From the NCBI RefSeq assembly GCF_002803065.1, contig NZ_NNBL01000041.1:1-62037 (forward strand): 62,037 nt of DNA, in the 5' to 3' direction. This document shows positions 48,091 to 56,888 of the stretch, piece by piece. The translations under genes were made by a program, and so were the position numbers. Origin of the DNA: Streptomyces sp. CB01635 (GTDB lineage: Bacteria; Actinomycetota; Actinomycetes; Streptomycetales; Streptomycetaceae). The notes beneath the pieces were generated by a model. That model had not been told where the DNA came from. It saw only the letters and a list, made by a program, of their open reading frames with translations, and made no database searches. Positions within the stretch are counted from its first letter, which is position 1. The number at the start of each line of letters is the position of its first letter.

Positions 48091-49830
48091 TTACGCGTCC
48101 GCCCGGGCGGTGGCGAGCAGTTCCTCCGCGTGCGCGCGCGCCGTCTCGGAGTCCTCCTGGCCCGCCAGCATCCGGGACAGTTCGCGGATCCGGTCCTCGC
48201 CCTCGAGGACGGTGACGCCGGACCGGGTCACGGTCCCGTCGTTCGTCTTCTCCACGAGGAGCTGCCGGTCGGCGAACGCCGCCACCTGCGGAAGGTGCGT
48301 GACGACCACGACCTGCGCCGACTTGGCGAGCTTGGCGAGACGCCTGCCGATCTCCACGGCGGCCTTGCCGCCGACGCCCGCGTCGACCTCGTCGAACAGA
48401 TACGTGGGCACGGGATCGGTACCGGCGAACACGACCTCCACGGCGAGCATCACGCGGGACAGTTCACCGCCCGAGGCCCCCTTGGCGATCGGCCGCGGCG
48501 GGGCGCCGGGGTGCGGGGCGAGCAGCAGCTCGACCTCGTCCACCCCGGAGGGGCCGTACGCGACCGTGCGCCCGTCGAGCTCGACACCGTCCGGGTCGTC
48601 GGTGCGGCGGATGTCGAAGGACACGCGCGCGTGGGGCATGGCGAGCGAGGCCAGCTCCTGCGTGACGGCCGCGGCGAAGCGTGACGCCGCTTCCGTGCGG
48701 GAGTCCGTCAACGCCTGTGCCAGAGCGCCCAGTTCACCGCGGAGCCCGTCCCGCTCGGCGGTCAGCTCACCGATCCGGTCGTCGTCGCCGTCGAGTTCGA
48801 GCAGCCGCGCGGACCCCTGCTCGGCCCAGGCGAGCACCTCGTCCGTACTCCCGCCCGCCCCGCCGTACTTGCGCGTCAGCTGCGTAAGCGCCGCCCGCCG
48901 CTCCTCGACCGCGGCGAGCCGCAGCGGGTCGGCGTCGAGGTCGTCGGCGTATCCGGCGAGCTCTCCCGCCACGTCGGACAGGAGGATGCCGATCTCGCCG
49001 ATCCGGTCGGCGAGCGCGGACAGGGCCGGGTCGTGCGAACGTACGGCGTCGAGCGCCCGGTTCGCGCCGCCCACGAGGGTGGTGGCGTCGACGCCCTCGG
49101 GATCCTCGGGGTTGCCCGCGAGCGCGGCGTGCGCGGCGGAGGCGGCCGAGGCGAGCGCCTCCGCGTGACCGAGCCGCTCGGCCTCCGCCGACAGCTCGAC
49201 GTCCTCGCCGCCGCGCGGCTCGACGGCCGCGATCTCGTCGAGTCCGAAACGCAGCAGATCGGCTTCCTGAGCGCGTTCACGCGCGCGGGTGACGATGGTG
49301 TCGAGCTCGGCGCTGACGGCCCGGAGCCGACGGTAGGCGGCCTGGTACTTGGTGAGCGGCACGGCGACCGCGTCTCCCGCGTAACGGTCGAGGGCCCCCC
49401 GCTGCCGGGACAGCTTGAGCAGCCCCTGCTGGTCGGTCTGGCCGTGCACGGCGACGAGTTCGTCGGCGAGCTCGGTCAGCATGCCCACCGGCACCGAACG
49501 CCCGCCGAGATGCGCCCGTGAGCGCCCCTCCGCCGAGACGGTACGGCTGATGAGCAGCGCCCCGTCGTCGAGCTCGGCGCCCGCCTCCTGGGCGCGCACG
49601 ATGGCCGCGGTGCCCTCGGGCACGGTGATCCGGCCCTCGACGACCGCCGCCTTGGCGCCGATCCTCACGAGGGCTGGGTCCGCGCGCCCGCCGAGCAGCA
49701 GGCCGAGGCTGGTGACCACCATCGTCTTGCCCGCACCGGTCTCGCCGGTCACGGCGGTGAATCCCGGCGACAGCTCGACCACCGCGTCGTCGATGACTCC
49801 GAGCGACCGTATCCGCATCTCCTCCAACAC
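48091..49830 (-). CDS. recN: DNA repair protein RecN
   Basis: A 579-residue SMC-like ATPase for double-strand break repair. The start is taken as GTG 49830 (VLEEMRIRSLGVIDD); nearby GTG/TTG/ATG codons are alternatives. Walker A is AVTGETGAGKTMVVTSLGLL. The central coiled-coil region covers about residues 150-360, with QTDQQGLLKLSRQRGALDRY. The C-terminal signature and Walker B are IAKGASGGELSRVMLAVEVV and TYLFDEVDAGVGGKAAVEIG. It probably begins the unit that continues with the MraY-like and GT4 genes. Confidence 0.94.
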   Translation of the reverse strand: MLEEMRIRSLGVIDDAVVELSPGFTAVTGETGAGKTMVVTSLGLLLGGRADPALVRIGAKAAVVEGRITVPEGTAAIVRAQEAGAELDDGALLISRTVSAEGRSRAHLGGRSVPVGMLTELADELVAVHGQTDQQGLLKLSRQRGALDRYAGDAVAVPLTKYQAAYRRLRAVSAELDTIVTRARERAQEADLLRFGLDEIAAVEPRGGEDVELSAEAERLGHAEALASAASAAHAALAGNPEDPEGVDATTLVGGANRALDAVRSHDPALSALADRIGEIGILLSDVAGELAGYADDLDADPLRLAAVEERRAALTQLTRKYGGAGGSTDEVLAWAEQGSARLLELDGDDDRIGELTAERDGLRGELGALAQALTDSRTEAASRFAAAVTQELASLAMPHARVSFDIRRTDDPDGVELDGRTVAYGPSGVDEVELLLAPHPGAPPRPIAKGASGGELSRVMLAVEVVFAGTDPVPTYLFDEVDAGVGGKAAVEIGRRLAKLAKSAQVVVVTHLPQVAAFADRQLLVEKTNDGTVTRSGVTVLEGEDRIRELSRMLAGQEDSETARAHAEELLATARADA

Positions 49831-50036
49831 GGACACGACCTTACGAGGTCGCGGGCCATGTGTGCGACGGGCCCTGCCCCGCTTCCCTCCCCATGGACCG
49901 AATTCGCAGGTCGTGAGCGGCTGCGTCCGGCCCATTTGTCATCCGTTGTCACCCGCGCGGGTGGGGATATCCCCCCTGCCGGAGCGGACGCCCGCCGTAT
50001 GGTGCCCGCACCCCGGGCGCCCGCACCCTGGATCCC

Positions 50037-51383
50037 ATGACTACCGGACTGGCCAGGGCAGCCCTGACCGCACACCGTCCCGCCTTCGTCGGCACAGCGG
50101 TCGCCGCACTGTTCGCGGCGACGGTGGTGAGCGCGTCGACGACGGTGCTGCTCGCCACGAGCACCGACGGACTGCCGGCCGGCGCACGCCACCGCATCAC
50201 GGAGAACGGCGTCGGCGACATCGCGGCCGTCCTTCTCATCGGTTCGATCTACATGTCGATTTTCGTGGTCGTCTCGACGATGGGTACGGCCGTCACGCAG
50301 CAGCACCGCGAGCTCGCCCTCGTGCGCGCGATCGGGGCCCGCCCGCGTCAGGTGCGCCGCGCTGTGGCGAGGCAGGCCCTCGCCGCGTCCGTCCCCGCGG
50401 CGCTCGCGGGTTTCGCCGCGGGCGCGCTGCTCGCCAGGGCCTGGTTCTCCGGCATGGTCACGCACGGCCTGATCCCGCCGGGGGTGCCGTTCCGCTTCAG
50501 CTGGGTCGCGCTGCCGGTCTGTCTCGGGGTGGCCGTGGTGACGTCGACGGCCGCCGCGCTGCTCTCGTCGCTGCGGTTCTCGCTCCTGCGGCCCGCCCGC
50601 GCGCTGTCCGAGGCGGCGGCGGGCAGGCGGCGCCTGGGCCTGCTCAGGGCGCCGCTCGGCCTGGTCGCGGTGGCCGGGGCGTGCTTCCTCTCGGTGCTGC
50701 TGTCCCGGCAGGACGCCGAAGAGGCGGGCCAGGGCGCGTTCCTCGTCCTGATCCTGTTCTGCGTGGGAGTGGGCCTGCTCGGCCCGCGCATCGTGGGCCC
50801 CGCGGCCTGGCTGGTCTCGGCGCTCGTGGGCCGCTTCGGCGCGAGTGCGCGGCTCGCGATGCTCAACGTCCGCTCGCAGCCCCGCCGCTTCTCGGCTGCC
50901 GTCGTCCCACTCGTCCTCGTCGTCGGCTTCGGCCTCACCAAGGTCGCGCTGCACACGACGGCGCAGCACCGCACGGGCTCGGCGGGCAGCACCGGCGAAG
51001 TATGGCTCGACTACATGGGTACGGCGCTGTACGCGGGGTTCGCCGCCATCGCCGCGGCCAACACGCTCGCCATGATCTCGTTCGAGCGGCGACGGGATGT
51101 GGCCCTGCTGCGGGTGGTCGGCACCCAGCGCGGCCAGGTGCGCTCCATGGCCGCGTGGGAGGCCGTCGTCGTCGCCGGTACGGCGCTGCTGCTCGGCGCC
51201 CTGATCGCGCTCGTCACGCTCGCGCCGATCCTCGACACGGTGTTCGGCTCCCCCGTGCCGTACGTCCCTTGGACCCTGGCGGCCGGGACGGTCGCGGGCA
51301 CGCTCCTGCTGACGCTGCTCGCGACCGGTGTCCCGGTGCGGTCGGTGATGCGCCACCGCGCGATCACCGTCGTACGGACGTGA
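50037..51383 (+). CDS. FtsX-like ABC permease
   Basis: A 448-residue membrane protein of the MacB/FtsX type. There is an N-terminal TM, an FtsX domain (AAVLLIGSIYMSIFVVVSTM, QQHRELALVRAIGARPRQVR), several further TMs, and a second FtsX domain (FAAIAAANTLAMISFERRRD, VALLRVVGTQRGQVRSMAAW). No ATPase gene adjoins it, so its partner is elsewhere or it acts alone. The large extracellular domain of MacB is absent. TATGGT at 49998-50003 is a possible -10, giving a short leader. It is divergent from recN. Confidence 0.85.
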   Translation: MTTGLARAALTAHRPAFVGTAVAALFAATVVSASTTVLLATSTDGLPAGARHRITENGVGDIAAVLLIGSIYMSIFVVVSTMGTAVTQQHRELALVRAIGARPRQVRRAVARQALAASVPAALAGFAAGALLARAWFSGMVTHGLIPPGVPFRFSWVALPVCLGVAVVTSTAAALLSSLRFSLLRPARALSEAAAGRRRLGLLRAPLGLVAVAGACFLSVLLSRQDAEEAGQGAFLVLILFCVGVGLLGPRIVGPAAWLVSALVGRFGASARLAMLNVRSQPRRFSAAVVPLVLVVGFGLTKVALHTTAQHRTGSAGSTGEVWLDYMGTALYAGFAAIAAANTLAMISFERRRDVALLRVVGTQRGQVRSMAAWEAVVVAGTALLLGALIALVTLAPILDTVFGSPVPYVPWTLAAGTVAGTLLLTLLATGVPVRSVMRHRAITVVRT

Positions 51384-51395
51384 TCACCTGCGTAC

Positions 51396-52301
51396 TCAGT
51401 GGGGCTTACCGCGCCAGCCGGAGACGGGCAGCGCGAACTTGGCGACAAGTCGATCCGTGAACGAGGCGTGGTGCAGCCGCGCGAGTCGCACCGGCACCGC
51501 CCCGCGCCGCACCTCGACGCGCGCCCCCGCGGGCAGTTCCACGGTCCGCCGCCCGTCGCACCACAGCACGCCGTGCGGAGTGTGCTGCTGCACCTCGACG
51601 GCGAGCACCGAGTCCGGCGACGTGACCAGCGGCTTGGCGAACAGGGCGTGCGCGCTGATCGGCACCATGAGGAGCGCCTCGACCTCGGGCCACACGACGG
51701 GCCCGCCGGCGGAGAACGCGTAGGCCGTGGAGCCGGTGGGCGTCGCGCACACGATGCCGTCGCAGCCGAAGCCGGTGACGGGACGCCCGTCGATCTCCAG
51801 GACGACCTCGAGCATCCGCTCGGCCGACATCTTCTGCACGGCGGCCTCGTTGAGCGCCCAGTCGCGGTGCACGACATCGCCGTTGCTGTGCACGACGACG
51901 TCGATCGTCATGCGCTCCTCGACCTCGTACGCCTTGGTGACGACGCGGTTGACGACCTTGTCGAGGTCGTCGCGCTCGGCCTCGGCGAGGAAGCCGACGC
52001 GGCCGAGGTTCACCCCGAGCATCGGGACGCCGGAGGCCCGGGCGAACTCGGCGCCGCGCAGCAGCGTCCCGTCGCCGCCGAGGACGACGAGCAGCTCACA
52101 GGCGTCGAGGCACTCCGGAGTCGCCTCCTTCACGAGCTCCACCGACGCCGGGAGCGGCAGGTCCGCCGCCTCCGACTCCAGGACCCGCACGCCGATGCCG
52201 CTGCGCAGCAGCCCCTCGACGACGAGTTCGGCACTCCGGATGGCGGCGGGCCGCCCGGTGTGCGCGAGCAGGAAAACAGTTCGAGCTCGGGTCTGTGTCA
52301 A
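51396..52301 (-). CDS. nadK: NAD kinase
   Basis: A 301-residue enzyme making NADP from NAD. The start is TTG 52301, supported by GGAGG 7 nt upstream; its TG overlaps the tlyA stop. Conserved elements are LLVVLGGDGTLLRGAEFARA (GGDG), PMLGVNLGRVGFLAEAER, ALNEAAVQKM, and VCATPTGSTAYAFSAGGPVV. The tlyA-nadK-recN order is a frequent bacterial arrangement; here the FtsX-like gene, on the opposite strand, intervenes. Confidence 0.95.
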   Translation of the reverse strand: MTQTRARTVFLLAHTGRPAAIRSAELVVEGLLRSGIGVRVLESEAADLPLPASVELVKEATPECLDACELLVVLGGDGTLLRGAEFARASGVPMLGVNLGRVGFLAEAERDDLDKVVNRVVTKAYEVEERMTIDVVVHSNGDVVHRDWALNEAAVQKMSAERMLEVVLEIDGRPVTGFGCDGIVCATPTGSTAYAFSAGGPVVWPEVEALLMVPISAHALFAKPLVTSPDSVLAVEVQQHTPHGVLWCDGRRTVELPAGARVEVRRGAVPVRLARLHHASFTDRLVAKFALPVSGWRGKPH

Positions 52302-53113
52302 CGCGGCCCCTCCGCCACTGCACGGTCAACGTCCGCCGGGTCGAGTTCGGGCGCACCGGCGCGGAGCCACAGAAAATACTCGACGTTTCCGGACGGCCCG
52401 GGCAGCGGGCTCGCCGTCACACCCCGTACGCCGAGGCCGAGTTCGAACGCCTGCCGGGCCACCGTGCGCACCGTCTCGGCCCGCAGTTCCGAACTCCGCA
52501 CGACACCGCCGCTGCCGAGCCGCTCCTTGCCGATCTCGAACTGCGGCTTCACCATGAGCACCAGGTCCGCGTCGGGCGCCGCGCACCGCGCGAGGGCGGG
52601 CAGCACCAGGCCGAGCGGGATGAAGGACAGGTCTCCGACGACCAGGTCCACGGGTTTTCCATCGATCGCCTCCAGCGTCAACTCGCGTACGTTCGTACGG
52701 TCCTTGACGGTGACGCGTTCATCGCTCTGCAGCGACCAGGCGAGCTGCCCGTACCCGACGTCGACGGCGACGACATGGGCGACGCCGGCCCTCAGCAGTA
52801 CGTCGGTGAACCCGCCCGTGGACGCCCCCGCGTCGAGCGCGCGGCGTCCCTCGACGGCGAGCCCCTGCGGCACGAAGGCCGCGAGCGCCCCCGCGAGTTT
52901 GTGGCCGCCGCGCGAGACGTAGTCGGGGTCGTCGTCGTCCTGCGTGACCACGATCGCGGCGGCCGTCTCCACCTGCGTGGCGGGCTTGGTCGCGGTGGTC
53001 CTGCCGACCGTGACGCGGCCCGCGGCGATCAGCTGGCTCGCGTGCTCGCGCGAGCGGGCGAGCTTCCGGCGGACGAGCTCGGCGTCGAGGCGGCGTCGTG
53101 CCACTCCTGCCAC
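52298..53113 (-). CDS. tlyA: TlyA-type rRNA 2'-O-methyltransferase
   Basis: A 271-residue protein with an N-terminal S4 RNA-binding domain (RRRLDAELVRRKLARSREHA and SQLIAAGRVTVG) and an FtsJ-like methyltransferase domain: YVSRGGHKLAGALAAF (catalytic Lys), ALDAGASTGGFTDVLLRAGV (SAM motif I), AVDVGYGQLAW, VVGDLSFIPLGLVLPAL, and LVLMVKPQFEIGKE. TlyA methylates 16S/23S rRNA and influences capreomycin sensitivity. The GTG at 53113 gives the full S4 domain; GTG 53104 is an alternative. Confidence 0.93.
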   Translation of the reverse strand: MAGVARRRLDAELVRRKLARSREHASQLIAAGRVTVGRTTATKPATQVETAAAIVVTQDDDDPDYVSRGGHKLAGALAAFVPQGLAVEGRRALDAGASTGGFTDVLLRAGVAHVVAVDVGYGQLAWSLQSDERVTVKDRTNVRELTLEAIDGKPVDLVVGDLSFIPLGLVLPALARCAAPDADLVLMVKPQFEIGKERLGSGGVVRSSELRAETVRTVARQAFELGLGVRGVTASPLPGPSGNVEYFLWLRAGAPELDPADVDRAVAEGPR

Positions 53114-53120
53114 GTTCGGT

Positions 53121-53414
53121 TCAGCTCCTGTGTCGGTTCAAGGGTGAGGGCTCGGGGCGTGCGTCCAGCGCGGTCAGCGCGTCACGCAGGCCCCGGTGTA
53201 CATCCTCGTACACCTCGATGTGTCCGTCGGCAGTGAGGTGGTCGACGTCGGCGAGCCGGTCGAGCCCGGTGTCCACGTCCGCGTTGCCGGTGGGGGTGCG
53301 CGGGACCCCGAGGACGGCCGGGGCCGCAGGCTCGTACGACGGTTCGTCCTGGACCTCCGGGGCCCCGGCCGCCTGGTCCGGCACCTGGTCGGGGTCCGGA
53401 TGAGAGTCGTTCAT
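53121..53414 (-). CDS. Small acidic conserved protein upstream of tlyA
   Basis: A 97-residue protein. The N-terminal 45 residues are Pro/Asp/Glu/Ala-rich and probably disordered. The C-terminal part TGLDRLADVDHLTADGHIEV followed by YEDVHRGLRDALTALD is predicted helical. No catalytic motif was recognised. TAGCGT lies 6 nt before its ATG (53426-53421), so the mRNA is probably leaderless and would run into tlyA and nadK. Confidence 0.7.
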   Translation of the reverse strand: MNDSHPDPDQVPDQAAGAPEVQDEPSYEPAAPAVLGVPRTPTGNADVDTGLDRLADVDHLTADGHIEVYEDVHRGLRDALTALDARPEPSPLNRHRS

Positions 53415-53420
53415 GCCACG

Positions 53421-53448
53421 ACGCTACCCCGTAGCACTGGGGTACGGT
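53421..53448. promoter_or_regulatory. Face-to-face leaderless promoter pair
   Basis: On the minus strand TAGCGT (53426-53421) precedes the ATG at 53414 by 6 nt. On the plus strand TACGGT (53443-53448) precedes the ATG at 53457 by 8 nt. Only 16 bp separate the two -10 hexamers, and TACCCC (53425-53430) and GGGGTA (53439-53444) make the segment nearly symmetric. Confidence 0.55.
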
Positions 53449-53456
53449 CGACCGCG

Positions 53457-53804
53457 ATGGCGACGACGCAGGAGTGCCGTGCCGCACTCGACAAACTCTC
53501 GGACAATCTGGCGGGCGCGGAGGGCGGGGTACGCAGCGCTGCTGCGCTCGACCGCTCTCTGAGCTGCCATGTCACGGACCTCAAGATCACATTCACGGGC
53601 CGGCTCGAGAACGGCCGGATCGAGGTGCTCGACACGGTCGACGGGCCGCCGCCCGACCGGGCGCAGATCCGGCTCGCGATGACCGGCGACGACCTGGTCG
53701 CGATGGTCGACGGCAGGCTGAACTTCGCGAAGGCCTGGGCCTCCGGCCGGATCAGGCTGGAGGCCGGCTTCCGCGACCTGCTGCGGCTCAGGACGCTGCT
53801 TTAG
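53457..53804 (+). CDS. SCP2 sterol-transfer-like domain protein
   Basis: A 115-residue single-domain protein: MATTQECRAALDKLSDNLAG, then a five-stranded pattern ending GDDLVAMVDGRLNFAKAWASGRIRLEAG. The final 'L.aw.sGri.v.G...L..l' is the SCP2 lipid-binding signature. It may bind a hydrophobic ligand in the cytosol. The last 17 nt overlap the convergent iron-transport ATPase gene. Confidence 0.82.
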   Translation: MATTQECRAALDKLSDNLAGAEGGVRSAAALDRSLSCHVTDLKITFTGRLENGRIEVLDTVDGPPPDRAQIRLAMTGDDLVAMVDGRLNFAKAWASGRIRLEAGFRDLLRLRTLL

Positions 53805-54681
53805 CCACCGCCTTCGCGGGCACCTCCGCGTCCCGCACCAGACCCTTCCTGGCCTTCCGCGCGGCCGGCACCACCAGCGGAGTACCGGTCTCCGGATCAT
53901 CGATGACCTGGCACTTCATCCCGAAGAGCCGCTCGACGAGGTCCGCGGTGACGATGTCGCCCGGCGCTCCCTCGGCGATGACCTCGCCGCCGCGCAGGGC
54001 GATCAGATGGGTGGCGTAACGGGCCGCGTGGTTGAGGTCGTGCAGGACCGCGACGAGCGTGCGCCCCTGTTCCTCGTGCAGCTCCGCGCAGAGGTCAAGC
54101 ACGTCGATCTGGTGCTGGATGTCGAGATACGTGGTCGGCTCGTCGAGGAGGAGCAGCGGGGTCTGCTGGGCGAGCGCCATCGCAATCCATACGCGCTGGC
54201 GCTGGCCGCCGGACAGTTCGTCGACAAAGCGATCGGTCAGTTCGGCGACTCCGGTGGAGGCCATCGACTCCTGCACGATCCGCTCGTCCTCGCTGGACCA
54301 CTGGCGCAGCAGGCCCTGGTGGGGGTAGCGGCCGCGGGAGACGAGGTCGCCGACGGTGATGCCGTCGGGCGCGATCGACGACTGGGGCAGGAGCCCGAGC
54401 GTGCGCGCCACCTTCTTCGCCGGCATCGACTGGATGGCCTGCCCGTCGAGGAGCACCCGGCCCGACGAGGGCTTCAGCATCCGCGACAGCGCGCGCAGCA
54501 GCGTGGACTTGCCGCAGGCGTTCGGGCCGACGATCACGGTGAAGGAGTTGTCGGGGATCTCGACCGAGAGCTCCGACGCGATCACACGCTGGTCGTAGCC
54601 CAGGGTGACGTTCTCGGCGGACAGTCGGTTCACGGTGTTGCTCCTCCGCTTGTTGCTCTGGCTGGGGTTGCTGTCGCTCAT
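53788..54681 (-). CDS. Iron-siderophore ABC transporter ATP-binding protein (FepC/FecE type)
   Basis: A 297-residue ATPase with VTLGYDQRVIASELSVEIPD, Walker A VGPNACGKSTLLRALSRML, signature DELSGGQRQRVWIAMALAQQ, Walker B LLLLDEPTTYLDIQHQIDVL and switch VLHDLNHAARYATHLI. The 'GPNACGKST' and 'TTYLDI.HQ' forms are typical of ferric-siderophore importers. The ATG overlaps the upstream permease stop (ATGA). A basic Ala/Lys C-terminal tail follows. Confidence 0.94.
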   Translation of the reverse strand: MSDSNPSQSNKRRSNTVNRLSAENVTLGYDQRVIASELSVEIPDNSFTVIVGPNACGKSTLLRALSRMLKPSSGRVLLDGQAIQSMPAKKVARTLGLLPQSSIAPDGITVGDLVSRGRYPHQGLLRQWSSEDERIVQESMASTGVAELTDRFVDELSGGQRQRVWIAMALAQQTPLLLLDEPTTYLDIQHQIDVLDLCAELHEEQGRTLVAVLHDLNHAARYATHLIALRGGEVIAEGAPGDIVTADLVERLFGMKCQVIDDPETGTPLVVPAARKARKGLVRDAEVPAKAVAKAAS

Positions 54682-55706
54682 ATCCGGCCGGCCTTCCGCT
54701 CGGAGACCAGGAGCCACAGCAGATAGACGCCGCCGACGACTCCGGTGACCACTCCGACGGGCAGCTGGTCGGCTCCGAAGGCGCGCTGCGAGATCCAGTC
54801 GGCGGTGACGAGCAGAGCTGCGCCCATGCACATGGACGCCACGACGTTCGGGCCGGGCGAGCGGGTCAGCCGCCGGGCCAGTTGGGGGGCGGTCAGTGCG
54901 ACGAATCCGACGGGCCCCGCGGCGGCGGTGGCCGCGGCGGTGAGCAGCACGGCGGCCACGAGCAGGACGAGCCGCGTCCGCTCGACCCGCACCCCGAGCG
55001 CGTTCGCCACGTCGTCGCCCATCTCCAGCATGCGCAGCGGACGCGCGTACGTGAGGGCCACGGGTACGAGGACGGCGCACAGGGCGAGCAGGGGCCAGAC
55101 CTGCTTCCAGTCGCGGCCGTCGAGGGATCCCGTCATCCAGACCGTCGCGCGGGCGGCGTCGACGATGTCGGCCTTGGTCAGCAGATAGCCGTTGACCGCC
55201 GTCATGATGGCGGACATTCCGATGCCGACCAGGACGAGCCGGTATCCGTGCACGCCGCGCTTCCAGGCGAGCAGATAGATGCCGAACCCGGTCACCAGAC
55301 CGCCGACGAGCGCTCCGAGCGCGACCTGGGCGGCTCCCCCCGAGAACAGCACGATCATGACGAGCGCACCGGCCGTGGAACCCTGGCCGAGGCCCAGAAT
55401 GTCCGGACTGCCCAGCGGATTGCGGGAGATGGCCTGGAAGAGCGCGCCGCCGAGCGCGAGCGCCGCACCCACGAGGAGGCCCACGAGGACCCTGGGCAGC
55501 CGCAGGTCGTTGACGATGAACTCCTGCCCCGGGTCACCGTTGCCGATCAGCGTACGGATCACGTCGGTGGCGGAGATGGGGAAGTCGCCGGTGCCGATCA
55601 GCACGACGCTCGCGGCGAGCGCGGCGCACAGCAGCACGAGGACGACGACGAACGCGCGGATGTCGAGGCGCAGGGAGATGCCGCCCCGGGTACGGATCGC
55701 CTTCAC
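54678..55706 (-). CDS. Iron-siderophore ABC permease (FecCD family, second)
   Basis: A 342-residue permease with 8-10 TM segments. It starts at GTG 55706, overlapping the first permease stop (GTGA). FecCD landmarks are LRLPRVLVGLLVGAALALGG, FQAISRNPLGSPDILGLGQG (the 'RNPLA.P..LG...GA' motif), GDDVANALGVRVERTR and GPVGFVALTAPQLARRLTRS. It pairs with the first permease to form a heterodimeric channel. Confidence 0.94.
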   Translation of the reverse strand: MKAIRTRGGISLRLDIRAFVVVLVLLCAALAASVVLIGTGDFPISATDVIRTLIGNGDPGQEFIVNDLRLPRVLVGLLVGAALALGGALFQAISRNPLGSPDILGLGQGSTAGALVMIVLFSGGAAQVALGALVGGLVTGFGIYLLAWKRGVHGYRLVLVGIGMSAIMTAVNGYLLTKADIVDAARATVWMTGSLDGRDWKQVWPLLALCAVLVPVALTYARPLRMLEMGDDVANALGVRVERTRLVLLVAAVLLTAAATAAAGPVGFVALTAPQLARRLTRSPGPNVVASMCMGAALLVTADWISQRAFGADQLPVGVVTGVVGGVYLLWLLVSERKAGRI

Positions 55707-56746
55707 AGCTGGGTGACCTTCCGCCGGCGCACGAGGTAGATGAAGACCGGGCCGCCGATGATCGCGGTGACGATGCCGACCTGGATCTCGGCGGGCCGTG
55801 CCACGAGCCGGCCGACGACGTCGGCGCCGAGCAGCAGTACGGGCGACAGGACGGCCGAGAACGGCAGGATCCAGCGCAGGTCGGGGCCGGTGAAGGAGCG
55901 CACGACGTGCGGCACCATGAGACCGACGAACACGATGGGCCCGCAGGCGGCGGTCGCGGCGCCGCACAGCAGCGTGGCGGCCGCCATGGACAGCGCGCGC
56001 GTCCTGTTCAGGTTCGCACCGAGGGCACGGGCCGTGTCATCGCCCATCGCCATGGCGTTGAGCGGCCGCGCGAGCGCGAGGGCGAGCACCGTACCGACGG
56101 TGATGAACGGCAGCACCTGCCGGATCGTCGACATGTCGGCGGAGACGAGCGAACCGACCGTCCAGAAGCGCATCTTGCCGAGCGCCGCGTTGTCCATGAT
56201 CATCACGGCCTGGAGATAGCCGTAGAGCGCGGCGCTGATGGCGGTCCCGGCGAGCGCGAGCCGCACCGGGGTCGCGCTGCGGGTCCCCCCGAGGACGTAG
56301 ACGAGAACACCCACGGCCGCGGCCCCGAGGAAGGCGAACCACACATAGCCCGTCAGCGAGCTGACGCCGAAGAAGCTGATGGCGGTGACGACGGCCGCCG
56401 AGGCGCCCATGTTGATGCCGAGGAGTCCGGGGTCCGCCAAGGGGTTACGGGTCAGCGCCTGGAGGACCGCGCCGGAGAGTCCGAGCGCGACACCGGCGAG
56501 GAGCCCGAGCAGCGTACGCGCGAGCCGCTCGCCGACCACGACGTCGCTGAACGTCCCGGTGTCGTCGAACAGGCCGTGCCACACCTGGTCCACGGACAGA
56601 GGTTTCGCCCCGATCGCGATGCTCACGACCAGGAGCACGAGCAGTACGACGACGGCTCCGAGGAGCCCGACCGTACGTATCGCCCAGCGGTTCGGGGGCG
56701 CGGCGGCGGTGTCCGCGCGCTGTTCGGGGGGACTGTCGACCAACAC
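55703..56746 (-). CDS. Iron-siderophore ABC permease (FecCD family, first)
   Basis: A 347-residue permease, first gene of the iron operon, starting at GTG 56746. It shows ERLARTLLGLLAGVALGLSG, LQALTRNPLADPGLLGINMG, MGDDTARALGANLNRTRALS and GPIVFVGLMVPHVVRSFTGP, the complete FecCD set. It overlaps the second permease. No binding lipoprotein gene is adjacent, so the siderophore-binding protein must be elsewhere. The iron box lies directly upstream. Confidence 0.94.
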   Translation of the reverse strand: MLVDSPPEQRADTAAAPPNRWAIRTVGLLGAVVVLLVLLVVSIAIGAKPLSVDQVWHGLFDDTGTFSDVVVGERLARTLLGLLAGVALGLSGAVLQALTRNPLADPGLLGINMGASAAVVTAISFFGVSSLTGYVWFAFLGAAAVGVLVYVLGGTRSATPVRLALAGTAISAALYGYLQAVMIMDNAALGKMRFWTVGSLVSADMSTIRQVLPFITVGTVLALALARPLNAMAMGDDTARALGANLNRTRALSMAAATLLCGAATAACGPIVFVGLMVPHVVRSFTGPDLRWILPFSAVLSPVLLLGADVVGRLVARPAEIQVGIVTAIIGGPVFIYLVRRRKVTQL

Positions 56747-56769
56747 GTGGTTAGGTTAGCCTACCCTCC
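56747..56769 (-). promoter_or_regulatory. IdeR/DmdR-type iron box with leaderless -10
   Basis: Positions 56751-56767 read TTAGGTTAGCCTACCCT. This matches the 19-bp iron box TTAGGTTAGSCTAACCTAA at about 16 positions. On the minus strand TAACCT (56758-56753) lies 6 nt before the GTG, so the repressor site covers the promoter and transcription start. Confidence 0.85.
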
Positions 56770-56888
56770 TCGGCCGCTTCGAGGTCGCTACCGGCATCGC
56801 TGCCGACGGGAGCTGCGCGGGAAAGCGGGGAAGCAGGGAAGCGCGGGAAAAGCCGCACCCACCGGCACGCCTCCCCGCCCCCGCCGCC

